A stretch of DNA of 12,184 bases. Source: Thermomicrobiales bacterium. GTDB taxonomy: Bacteria > Chloroflexota > Chloroflexia > Thermomicrobiales > UBA6265. Below are positions 1 through 6,251 of this stretch, in pieces. The stretch spans positions 1 through 12,184 of the forward strand of contig JADLCW010000056.1 in the NCBI GenBank assembly GCA_020847015.1, read 5' to 3'. How positions within the stretch are numbered: position 1 is the stretch's first letter; every line of letters starts with the position of its first letter. The position numbers and the translations under genes are program-made. The notes under the pieces were generated by a model that had not been told where the DNA came from, did not search any database, and saw only the letters and a program-made list of their open reading frames with translations.

Positions 1-11
1 CCCTCGCCCAT
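1..11 (-). CDS. possible start of a next operon gene, cut by the window edge
   Basis: Eleven bases downstream of the medium molybdopterin subunit stop, the minus strand has an ATG at 11-9, preceded by GGAGCGGGA, which contains a Shine-Dalgarno-like GGAG at a workable distance. Only about three codons lie inside the window, so no product can be named. Operons of this kind often go on to maturation factors (XdhC/CoxF type) or pathway enzymes, but that is general knowledge and not seen here. Confidence 0.3.
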
Positions 12-21
12 TCCCGCTCCG

Positions 22-1035
22 TCAGTCCGCTGCCGCTCCGCGCAGGTCGTCCAGCCCCCGCAGCACCTTCTCCGGCGTAATCGGCAGCGACTCCACCCGC
101 ACCCCGCAGGCGTCGTAAATCGCATTGGCGATGGCCGGGATTGGCGAATTGGCGGTCATCTCGCCGATGCCCTTGCCGCCGAACGGCCCGCTCGCCGCCG
201 GTCGTTCGATAATCACGCTTTCCATCTCGGCGATATCGCCCGGTCCCGGCAGCAGGTATTGGTTGTAGTCGGTTGGGCCGTGGGCGCGATCCGGATAGTA
301 GGGTTCGGTCGTTTCGTAGAGCGCGTGAGCCATGCCCATCCATGCGCCGCCGACGATCTGCTGCTCGGCCATCGCCGGGTTCAGCGCCCGCCCCATCTCG
401 TAGACATTGAAGAGACGCAGCACATCCACCATGCCGGTCTCGTCGTCCACCTCGACCTCGGCCACGGTGCAGGCGTGCGCCTGGCAGGAGTCGGGGTCCA
501 TCTCGCCCGTCTCCGGCACCGGTTCGCTCTTCGGTTTGAGGAAGACGCCGCGACCGGAGATGGTCCGCCCGTGCTTGAAATGGGCGGCCAGCGCCAGATC
601 CACGACGTGAATTTTCTTCTCCTCGGACCCCTTCAGCTTGATGAAACCGGAACCATCCGTTTCCAGATCGGCCGGATCGACTTCCAGTTCCTCCGCCGCG
701 ACCTCCAGCATCACTTCGCGCGCTTCGCGCGCGGCCATGATCACCGCGTTGCCCACCCGGTGGGTGCCGCGGCTGGCGAAGGTGCCCATGCAGTGCGGAC
801 CGGTATCGGTGTCGGCGGTGTCGATCAGCATCATGCTCACCGGCAATCCCAGCGTCTCCGCGGCGACCTGGGCGATGACCGTTTTCAGCCCCTGTCCCAG
901 ATCGACCGAGGAGAGCGCGATTACGAAGCTGCCGGTTGTCGTCGCGTGAATCAGCGCTTGCGACGGGTCGCCACCCAGGTTCATGCCGGTCGGATAGTTC
1001 ACCGCGGAGATGCCGCGGCCGCGCAATTTGGCCAT
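22..1035 (-). CDS. molybdenum hydroxylase, medium molybdopterin subunit (C-terminal half of the XDH/CO dehydrogenase large chain)
   Basis: This 337-residue protein matches the C-terminal half of the molybdopterin-binding chain of xanthine dehydrogenase-family hydroxylases, which hydroxylate an activated carbon using water. Visible cofactor-site motifs are DLGQG (residues 45-49), TFASRG through GNAV (85-98) and GPFGGKGIGE near the C-terminus. In the last, Glu292 corresponds to the family's catalytic glutamate. The N-terminal GRGISAVNYPTG is normally internal in full-length family members. The ATG directly follows, in the same frame, the TAG that ends the large-subunit gene, and GAGGGG stands 6 nt before it, so it can initiate separately. 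It is the fourth gene of the operon. A large/medium split is known from nicotinate dehydrogenase (NdhL/NdhM) of Eubacterium barkeri. The alternative is one gene interrupted by an amber codon. The family assignment is secure; the substrate is unknown. Confidence 0.93.
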   Translation of the reverse strand: MAKLRGRGISAVNYPTGMNLGGDPSQALIHATTTGSFVIALSSVDLGQGLKTVIAQVAAETLGLPVSMMLIDTADTDTGPHCMGTFASRGTHRVGNAVIMAAREAREVMLEVAAEELEVDPADLETDGSGFIKLKGSEEKKIHVVDLALAAHFKHGRTISGRGVFLKPKSEPVPETGEMDPDSCQAHACTVAEVEVDDETGMVDVLRLFNVYEMGRALNPAMAEQQIVGGAWMGMAHALYETTEPYYPDRAHGPTDYNQYLLPGPGDIAEMESVIIERPAASGPFGGKGIGEMTANSPIPAIANAIYDACGVRVESLPITPEKVLRGLDDLRGAAAD

Positions 1036-2421
1036 CTACAACCCCTCGCCGCTCATCGACGACATCGTGCGGTAGTGCTCCGGCAGCTCGTGACCGACCA
1101 GTTCGGCGGCGCGCTGCATCACTTCGACCAGCGCCGCGCCCTCGACGATCTTGCGATGGGCCTTCATGTCGCCATCGCGGTAGGCGTTCTTCAACCGCAT
1201 CACCAGCGGATCGATGCCCAGCTCCCGCGCGATGCGGTCCAACTGACTCTCCAGCGCGAAATCGGCGATGGTGACGCCAAATCCGCGCATCGCACTGGAG
1301 GGGGTGCGGTTGGTGTAGACGCAATAGGCGTCGACCCACACATTGGGAATGGTGTACGGCCCCGGCATGTGCGCCGCCGCCTTGGTGGTGCCGTAGGGGC
1401 TGTGGCGAGAGTAGGCGCCGGAATCCACCAGCATCCGTACCTTGCGGGCGAGGATGCGGCCGTCATTGGTGACGCCATCCTCGATCGTGATCCGCTCGGC
1501 GGCGCGGGCGGAGGAAACCTGCATCTCCTCGGCGCGGCTGTAGACATACTTGACCGGCCGGTTGGTCGCCATCGCGGCGAGGCAGGCCACCGGCTCGACC
1601 ATCACATCGACCTTGCCGCCGAATCCGCCGCCGACCGTGCCGCCGATCACCCGCAGCTTGTTGAAGGGCGTGCCGATCATCAGCGCGGTGTTGTCGAGGG
1701 TGAAATAACAGGCCTGCGTGTCGGTATGGATTTTCAGCCGACCATCGGCTTCCGGTTTGACGATGCAGCCAGTCGTTTCCACTGGCGCATGCTCGATCGG
1801 CGACGACTGGTAGGTGAATTTGAAAATGCGATCTGATTCGGCGAATCCTTTTTCGACATCGCCAAACCGAATCCGCCGGCAATCGTGTCCTTCGTAGGTG
1901 AAGTAGTTGTGACCGTGGCGTTCGTTGACGATCGGGGCGTCCGGTTTGAGCGCCTCTTCCACATCGAGCACAGGTTCCAGATCCTCGTACTCGACCACGA
2001 TCCGGCTGGCGCCTTCGCGCGCCGCCGCTTCGGTTTCGGCGACCACGGCGCAGATCGGCTCGCCCAGGTAGCGCACCTTCTCCTCGGCCAGCACCGGCTC
2101 GTCGTCCGGTTCGACCCCGATCAGTCGCAAAATGGTGTACCAGTTGTTAGGCACGTCGGCGTGGGTGAGCACGCGCAACACGCCCGGCGTCGCCAGCGCC
2201 GGCGCGACATCCAGCGACCTGATGCGAGCGTGATGACGCGCCGAGCGGTGCATCGCGAGGTGCGTCAGGCGCGGGTAGGAAACGTCTTCAAAAAATTGCG
2301 TCTGCCCGGTGACGTGACCGCGGGCGTCGGTGCGCGGGGCGGGCGTGCCGATCGCAAAGAAGTCGGCCTCGCGTTCGTCCGCGAAGTAGCTGCCGTCGAT
2401 TTCGACGTGGCGGCTCGACAT
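1036..2421 (-). CDS. molybdenum hydroxylase, large molybdopterin subunit (N-terminal part of the XDH-type large chain)
   Basis: The protein has 461 residues. Residues about 25-165 form the 'hammerhead' domain typical of aldehyde oxidase/xanthine dehydrogenase large chains (YLGEPICAVVA near 118-128). From about 180 the first molybdopterin-binding domain follows, with EHAPVE (210-215), GGTVGGGFGGK (260-270) and PSSAMRGFG (374-382). The AMRGFG context is the XDH/aldehyde oxidase type; the AYRCSFR loop of form I CO dehydrogenase is absent, so this is not a classical CoxL. The chain stops about where full-length relatives continue into the second molybdopterin domain, which is encoded by the next gene. 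The ATG at 2421-2419 was chosen because AAGGAG stands just upstream; the frame stays open much further but only as antisense-like shadow sequence. It begins 14 nt after the small-subunit stop. The partner subunits are encoded on either side, and the complex is probably cytoplasmic because no signal is seen. Confidence 0.93.
   Translation of the reverse strand: MSSRHVEIDGSYFADEREADFFAIGTPAPRTDARGHVTGQTQFFEDVSYPRLTHLAMHRSARHHARIRSLDVAPALATPGVLRVLTHADVPNNWYTILRLIGVEPDDEPVLAEEKVRYLGEPICAVVAETEAAAREGASRIVVEYEDLEPVLDVEEALKPDAPIVNERHGHNYFTYEGHDCRRIRFGDVEKGFAESDRIFKFTYQSSPIEHAPVETTGCIVKPEADGRLKIHTDTQACYFTLDNTALMIGTPFNKLRVIGGTVGGGFGGKVDVMVEPVACLAAMATNRPVKYVYSRAEEMQVSSARAAERITIEDGVTNDGRILARKVRMLVDSGAYSRHSPYGTTKAAAHMPGPYTIPNVWVDAYCVYTNRTPSSAMRGFGVTIADFALESQLDRIARELGIDPLVMRLKNAYRDGDMKAHRKIVEGAALVEVMQRAAELVGHELPEHYRTMSSMSGEGL
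1042..1047 (-). promoter_or_regulatory. ribosome binding site inside the large-subunit gene, serving the medium subunit
   Basis: GAGGGG lies within the last codons of the large subunit (Gly-Glu-Gly-Leu-stop), 6 nt before the ATG at 1035-1033. It supports separate translation, probably by termination and reinitiation at the TAGATG junction, and argues against simple nonsense damage to a fused gene. Confidence 0.55.
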
Positions 2422-2435
2422 GTCGGCTCCTTCTC

Positions 2436-2936
2436 TCATTCGGCGGCGACGAGTCGCGCATCGCCGGTCCGCTGGGCGTCCGCGGCCATGAGAACCGCAT
2501 CGACGATCGCCGCGTAGCCGGTGCAGCGGCAGACATTGCCGGAGATGGCGCGGATGACATCCTCGCGGGTGGCGTTGGGTCGCTCCTCCAGCAACGCCGT
2601 CGCCGACATCAGCATGCCCGCGGTGCAGTAGCCGCACTGGGTGGCGAACCCGTCCACGAAGGCCTGCTGCAACGGCGACAATTCGCCGTCCGCCGCCAGC
2701 CCCTCCACCGTCCGCACGGCGGAGCCGTCGATCGTCTCCAGCGGAATCAGACACGACGGCACGGGGCGGTCGTCCACAATGACGGTGCAGGCTCCGCATC
2801 CGCCCTGAGCGCAACCGCGTTTGGCTCCGGTCAACCCGAGGTGCTCGCGCAGCGCGGTCAGCAGGGTGGTTCCGGGTTTGGCGAGAAATTCGACATCCTG
2901 ATCGTTGACCGTCAGGGTCACGATGCGTGAGGGCAC
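2436..2936 (-). CDS. molybdenum hydroxylase, small subunit with two [2Fe-2S] clusters
   Basis: This electron-transfer subunit is the CoxS/NdhS/XdhC-type iron-sulfur chain. The N-terminal plant-ferredoxin-like domain has the cluster motif GCAQGGCGAC and a fourth Cys about a dozen residues later (VPSCL). The C-terminal four-helix domain has QCGYC and, about 30 residues on, CRC, the second cluster nearest the molybdenum site. The start is uncertain. I chose GTG at 2936-2934, which has GGGAG 7 nt upstream and gives 166 residues, the usual family size, beginning directly with the beta strand VTLTVN. An in-frame ATG at 2984-2982 overlaps the FAD-subunit stop as ATGA and would give 182 residues, but it has a poor ribosome site and adds an unconserved-looking tail. 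The stop is 14 nt before the large-subunit ATG. The function assignment is firm. Confidence 0.94.
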   Translation of the reverse strand: MPSRIVTLTVNDQDVEFLAKPGTTLLTALREHLGLTGAKRGCAQGGCGACTVIVDDRPVPSCLIPLETIDGSAVRTVEGLAADGELSPLQQAFVDGFATQCGYCTAGMLMSATALLEERPNATREDVIRAISGNVCRCTGYAAIVDAVLMAADAQRTGDARLVAAE

Positions 2937-2943
2937 GGTGTTG

Positions 2944-2948
2944 CTCCC
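2944..2948 (-). promoter_or_regulatory. ribosome binding site favouring the GTG start of the Fe-S subunit
   Basis: GGGAG stands 7 nt before the GTG at 2936-2934. No comparable motif precedes the alternative ATG at 2984-2982, so this site decides the preferred start. Confidence 0.5.
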
Positions 2949-2980
2949 GTTCGATGCGTGCGGCGAGCGAGGGGTCGCGC

Positions 2981-3793
2981 TCATTCGCCGAGGATGGCGC
3001 GGCGGACGTGCACCGGCAGCACGCGAGCGCGATACCAGGCGCTGGCGTAGGCGTCGGTGAAGGGATCGACGCCATCCGCCGCGAGCGCGGCGGCCGCCTC
3101 GACCGAGGGGCGATCCAGCGGCTTGCCGACCAGCGCCGCTTCGACCGCGCCGGCGCGCGCCGGGCGCGGTCCGACGCCGCCCAGCGCCACTCGGGCCGCG
3201 GCGACGACGCCGTCGGCAATCTCGATGACCGCCGCCACTACGACGATGGCTCCGGAGTTGTAGGCCCGGCGCATCGCCTTCGTGTAAAACCACCCGCCAG
3301 CGGGCGGCAGATCGAACTCGACCGCGGTGGCGATCTCGCCCGGGGCGATGCCGGAGTTCAACACATCGGCAACCGGAGCGATTCGCTCGCCATCCGGGCC
3401 GGCGATGCGAACGACCGCATCGAGCGCCAACAGCGCCACGGCCAGATCGCCGTAGGGTTGACGCGCGAACAGATTGCCGCCCACGGTAGCCAGATTGCGA
3501 ATCGGCGGCGAAGCGATCGACTCGATCGTTGGCCGCAAGAAGTCCAGGCGGGGATCTTCACCGACCTCGGCGAGCGTCGTCGCCGCGCCCAGGGAAACCC
3601 GACCGTCGGCAACCGAAGCCCCGGCCAATCCAAGACGGCGGATGCTGACCAGCTCCGCGATCGCGGACGGCTGGGTGTTGACGAACGGCATCAGCAATGT
3701 GCCCCCCGCCAGCAGCGCGACCGACGACCCGCGCCCCAGATGCGCGGCGGCGGCGGCCAGATCGACCGGGACGTGAACCTGCTGGAGCGCCAT
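2981..3793 (-). CDS. molybdenum hydroxylase, FAD-binding subunit
   Basis: This 270-residue protein is the FAD-binding chain of a molybdenum hydroxylase (CoxM/NdhF type, vanillyl-alcohol-oxidase-like fold), which passes electrons from the iron-sulfur clusters to the acceptor. The two usual FAD-contact motifs are visible: LLAGGT (27-32), and ATVGGNL (102-108) followed by GDLAVALLALDA. The C-terminal CO-dehydrogenase flavoprotein domain ends with the common YRARVLPVHVRRAI pattern. It is slightly shorter than the usual 280-295 residues but has no internal gap that I can see. The ATG has AGGAGG close upstream and is the first gene behind the promoter at 3837-3864. Its stop lies 44 nt before the chosen GTG of the iron-sulfur gene. 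Confidence 0.93.
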   Translation of the reverse strand: MALQQVHVPVDLAAAAAHLGRGSSVALLAGGTLLMPFVNTQPSAIAELVSIRRLGLAGASVADGRVSLGAATTLAEVGEDPRLDFLRPTIESIASPPIRNLATVGGNLFARQPYGDLAVALLALDAVVRIAGPDGERIAPVADVLNSGIAPGEIATAVEFDLPPAGGWFYTKAMRRAYNSGAIVVVAAVIEIADGVVAAARVALGGVGPRPARAGAVEAALVGKPLDRPSVEAAAALAADGVDPFTDAYASAWYRARVLPVHVRRAILGE

Positions 3794-3822
3794 CGCTCCT
3801 CCTCTCCGGTTTCCGCTCGGTT

Positions 3823-3835
3823 ATCGATTATCGAT
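3823..3835. promoter_or_regulatory. symmetric ATCGAT-T-ATCGAT element, candidate operator
   Basis: Two ATCGAT hexamers are separated by one base, making a 13-bp inverted repeat centred on 3829. It lies immediately downstream of the -10 of the hydroxylase promoter, where transcription should begin. A related half-site (CGAT, 6 nt, ATCG, 3832-3845) overlaps the -10. A repressor bound here would block transcription of the operon; the divergent GntR/FCD protein is the obvious candidate. The element does not look like the common TNGTNNNACNA operator of this regulator subfamily, so the pairing is inference. Confidence 0.45.
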
Positions 3836-3836
3836 G

Positions 3837-3864
3837 ATACTATCGCGGCGAACGATGTTGTCAA
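3837..3864 (-). promoter_or_regulatory. sigma-70-type promoter of the molybdenum hydroxylase operon
   Basis: On the minus strand a perfect -35 TTGACA (3864-3859) is followed after 16 nt by TAGTAT (3842-3837), which matches four of six -10 consensus bases. Transcription would start near 3830, about 37 nt before the FAD-subunit ATG. This is one of the few AT-rich patches in an otherwise very GC-rich window. Confidence 0.6.
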
Positions 3865-3941
3865 TGGGCCGCCGGGCGCGTTGCAATGGCGTCGTCGCCG
3901 TGGCGGGGGCAGCCGCGCGAGGGAGCGAACCGGGGGCGCCG

Positions 3942-4613
3942 ATGCGTGTGAAACGGCGGTCGCTGCGAGCGGAGGTGCGCGAGGCGCTGATCCGCGACAT
4001 CATTGGCGGCGCCTATCAACCGGGCGACCGGCTGGTCGAGATGAAAATCGCCCGCGATCTCGGCACCAGTCAGGCTCCGGTGCGCGAGGCGCTACGCGAG
4101 TTGGCGGCGCTCGGCTTCATTGTCAGCGAACCGAATCGGGGCACATTCGTCGCCGACTTCTGGAACCGCGGCATCCGCGAGATCTATATGGTGCGCGCCG
4201 GACTGGAGGAACTCGGCACCCGGTTGGCGACGCCGCGGCTGGCCGGCGATGTCTCGGCGCTGCAAACCGAGCTGGACGCCATGCGCGCCGCGGCGGCAGA
4301 CGACGACGTGGCGGCGCTCGTCACGCACAGCTACCGTTTCCACCGCGCCATCATCGCCGCCTCGGACAACCAGTTGCTGCTCAATGTGTGGCAGGGGCTG
4401 CGCATCGAAGCCCGCACGACCATCACCATGACCGCATCGGGGCTGGATCTGGCGGAAATCGCCGATAGCCACCAACCGATCGTCGACGCCATCGCCGCTG
4501 GCGATGTGGAGCGCGCGTGCCGCGTCTCGCGCGAGCATCAGGAGTTTTTCGAGCGGTTGCCGGTTCCCGATCAGGGCGCGCTGCTGGCCCGCCTCACCTC
4601 CGGCCACGACTGA
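3942..4613 (+). CDS. GntR-family transcriptional regulator, FCD (FadR-like) subfamily
   Basis: This 223-residue DNA-binding regulator has an N-terminal winged helix-turn-helix at residues about 7-72 (IIGGAYQPGDRL, then the recognition region with GTSQAPVREALRELAALGFI and the wing NRGTFV). The all-helical FCD ligand domain occupies about 77-210. Histidines at 134 (RFHRAI), 177 (DSHQPIVDAI) and 199 (REHQEFF) fit the FCD metal/ligand site. The acidic residue that usually precedes FH by three positions is Ser130 here. The ATG at 3942 was chosen because it begins right at the HTH domain, has a G-rich stretch upstream and gives the usual family length; the frame is open back to 3834, but that ATG lies within the candidate operator. 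Divergence from the hydroxylase operon across 148 bp suggests it controls that operon, probably in response to a small acidic substrate or product (inference). Confidence 0.9.
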   Translation: MRVKRRSLRAEVREALIRDIIGGAYQPGDRLVEMKIARDLGTSQAPVREALRELAALGFIVSEPNRGTFVADFWNRGIREIYMVRAGLEELGTRLATPRLAGDVSALQTELDAMRAAAADDDVAALVTHSYRFHRAIIAASDNQLLLNVWQGLRIEARTTITMTASGLDLAEIADSHQPIVDAIAAGDVERACRVSREHQEFFERLPVPDQGALLARLTSGHD

Positions 4614-4640
4614 TCGTCCCACCCCGAACCGCAGGATGGC

Positions 4641-4677
4641 GCGAGGGGTCGTTCCCACCATGGGAACGACCCCTCGC
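4641..4677. terminator. perfect 17-bp hairpin between convergent genes
   Basis: The arms GCGAGGGGTCGTTCCCA (4641-4657) and its exact reverse complement (4661-4677) flank a 3-nt loop. It sits 27 nt after the regulator stop and 63 nt after the convergent secreted-protein stop. There is no T-run on either side, so it is not a textbook intrinsic terminator, but its position argues for a bidirectional terminator or RNA 3'-end stabiliser. Confidence 0.65.
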
Positions 4678-4740
4678 CCGTCACGATCGCTGAACAATGG
4701 CGTTTGTCGCGATGACGGCGCTCGAGGCGCCGGACACGCG

Positions 4741-6117
4741 CTACGCCGCCGGAGCTTCGTCCGGTGTCGCTGCACCACCCTCGGCGGGTCGCCACTGCCC
4801 CACCGGTTCTCCCGCCTGCCAGTGATCGACGGGATCGACCGCCTGCGGCTGTTCCTCTGGCTCCGCGGTCTGCCCGACCTCCGCGAACCCCTCCGCGGCC
4901 GGGGTTTCCTCCGGGGCGATCTGCTGGGGTTGATCGACCGCCTCGGCGGGCGGAGTTTCGCTGTTGGGTTCCGCCACCGGGGCTTCGCTGGCCGGAATTT
5001 CGGCCGGCGGCGCCTCGCTCTCGACCACCGGGGTTTCCACGGGAGCCGGTTCGTCCAGCGGCGCTTCGGCCGGCGGCGTCTCGGCATCCGGCGTCAGGTT
5101 TTCATCGACCGGAGTTTCGTCGGTCGGCTCCTCGCCGGTCGGGGTCTCGTCGGTCGGCTCCTCACCGCTCGGAGTCTCGTCGACGGGCGTCTCGCCGATC
5201 GGTTCCTCGCCGGTCGGGGTCTCATCGGTCGGGGTTTCATCCGCCGGTGGTTCCACCGGCTCCTCGACGACCGGTGTTCCCGCGACCGGCGGCGTCTCCT
5301 GGGGCTCCTCCAGCGGCGGCTGCGTCGCGACCCCGCCGACCACACCATCCGCCGGCGGCGCAACCGCGCCGCCCTGCGCGGCGCGCGCGGCTTGTCGCTC
5401 CGCCTGCCGGGCGGCCTTGCGAGCCGCCTTCTGCGCGGCGCGGTCCTCGGCGGTGGTTCCGCCGCCGCCCTGCCCGCCGCCTGAGGCGCGCTGGCCGCCC
5501 CCGCCGCCGGCCTGGCGCACCGCCTTGCCGGGTTTGGCAGGCGAGCTGGCGGCCCCGGCGTTCTTCTTGCCGGGCTTCGCGCCCGAGAAAGCGTCCACGT
5601 CGTCGAACAGCACGATCAGCCCGGAGACGGCTTCATCCTGGCTGCCCAGCACGGCGACGCCCGCGAAACCAGCATCATTGAGCGGACGCAGCGCCAGCGT
5701 CACCTGCTCGCCAATGACCGGTCCGCCAATCTCGCCGCAGGCGATGCCTGCCGAAGTCTCCTGCGCGTTGCGGTGAACCAGCAGCACGTAGGGTTGCTCG
5801 CCGTCCAGCAGCGCATCGAGGGTGGTCGCCGCGACGCCGTTGCCAACCAGCAGCGGATCGGTGGTGCGCGATCCGCGCAGGTCGCTCGCCTGCTCCGCGC
5901 GACCGGCTTCCATCAATTGGGGCTGAACCAACGCCAGCGGGAACGTGGCCCGATCTGCCGGGTCTTCGCAGGTTCCGGCGTGGATCGCGACCAACCGCTG
6001 CTGAGCCGGAGCTGCTTGCTGAGCGCCGGCTCCCGGCCCGCCTGGCGCCCACCCAAAGCCAAATGCCCCCGTTCCCACCAGGAGTCCCGCCGCCGCTATC
6101 GCTCGAAATCCTCGCAT
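4741..6117 (-). CDS. secreted protein: two-Cys N-terminal domain plus Pro/Glu/Thr-rich repeat tail
   Basis: This 458-residue exported protein has no function I recognise. Residues 1-32 look like a signal peptide (MRGFRA, then an Ala/Gly/Leu/Val core), probably cut near AGAQQ. Residues about 40-180 form a compact domain with HAGTC (46-50) and IACGEIGG (125-132); its only two cysteines could form a disulfide. From memory, similar HAGTC...IACG-GG domains occur in exported proteins of Chloroflexota, but the function is unknown. Then come a Gly/Lys-rich linker (180-220), a basic Ala/Arg helix (222-248) and a very acidic Pro/Glu/Thr tail (265-458) with decapeptide repeats DETPTGEEPT at about 293-340. 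No LPXTG signal or C-terminal membrane anchor is present, so release or a wall-spanning spacer are both possible. The ATG at 6117 was chosen for the signal peptide and the GGGAAGGG upstream; the frame is open 69 codons further without coding character. Confidence 0.8.
   Translation of the reverse strand: MRGFRAIAAAGLLVGTGAFGFGWAPGGPGAGAQQAAPAQQRLVAIHAGTCEDPADRATFPLALVQPQLMEAGRAEQASDLRGSRTTDPLLVGNGVAATTLDALLDGEQPYVLLVHRNAQETSAGIACGEIGGPVIGEQVTLALRPLNDAGFAGVAVLGSQDEAVSGLIVLFDDVDAFSGAKPGKKNAGAASSPAKPGKAVRQAGGGGGQRASGGGQGGGGTTAEDRAAQKAARKAARQAERQAARAAQGGAVAPPADGVVGGVATQPPLEEPQETPPVAGTPVVEEPVEPPADETPTDETPTGEEPIGETPVDETPSGEEPTDETPTGEEPTDETPVDENLTPDAETPPAEAPLDEPAPVETPVVESEAPPAEIPASEAPVAEPNSETPPAEAVDQPQQIAPEETPAAEGFAEVGQTAEPEEQPQAVDPVDHWQAGEPVGQWRPAEGGAATPDEAPAA
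5098..5241 (-). repeat. in-frame tandem repeat, unit about 30 nt (10 residues)
   Basis: In the acidic tail of the secreted protein, units reading DETPTGEEPT, DETPSGEEPT, DETPTGEEPI and shorter variants (GETPV, DETPV) follow one another. On the plus strand this appears as repeating 'tcgtcggtcggctcctcgcc' blocks. The copies differ at third positions and by a five-residue unit, as expected for an old, slippage-prone low-complexity region. Confidence 0.8.
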
Positions 6118-6234
6118 GCCGCCCTTCCCGCTGCGCGCCAACGCCCGATGTTCGGCCCTCCGACGCATTCTCCGGTCGAGGCCGCACGGCGCGACCCCGG
6201 TCACCCTGTTGTAACGCACCGCGCGTCCGATCGG

Positions 6235-6251
6235 GGTCAACGCGGTTGACC
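6235..6251. promoter_or_regulatory. perfect palindrome GGTCAAC-GCG-GTTGACC, candidate operator
   Basis: A 7-bp inverted repeat with a 3-nt centre lies between the divergent secreted-protein and CocE-hydrolase genes. Each arm contains TTGACC, a near-consensus -35, facing outward in opposite directions. It could therefore be two back-to-back -35 elements, an operator, or both. Confidence 0.4.

Noticed and set aside
1036..1038. TAG as a pyrrolysine or selenocysteine recoding site
   Set aside because: TAG is not the selenocysteine codon, no pyrrolysine machinery is in view, and a ribosome site plus ATG directly after it explain the arrangement more simply.
259..1836. 525-codon open frame on the plus strand across the molybdopterin subunit genes
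   Set aside because: It is antisense to two clearly recognisable enzyme genes. Its translation is His/Arg/Gly-rich with no domain, which is typical shadow coding in GC-rich DNA.
2937..2984. ATGA-overlap start of the Fe-S subunit at 2984
   Set aside because: Kept only as an alternative: the overlap is attractive for coupling, but the ribosome site is poor and the added 16 residues look non-coding, whereas the GTG at 2936 has GGGAG and gives the normal length.
3834..3941. N-terminal extension of the GntR regulator from an ATG at 3834
   Set aside because: That ATG lies inside the promoter/operator of the divergent operon, has no ribosome site, and would add a 36-residue tail not seen in the family.
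2927..4468. 513-codon plus-strand frame through the FAD-subunit gene and into the regulator
   Set aside because: Its composition is Arg-rich and patternless. It overlaps two well-supported genes, one antisense and one in another frame.
4764..5776. Overlapping plus-strand open frames opposite the Pro/Glu/Thr tail
   Set aside because: The repeats read through on the opposite strand give Ser/Gly- or Arg/Pro-rich strings. They have no ribosome site or domain and are by-products of the repeat region.
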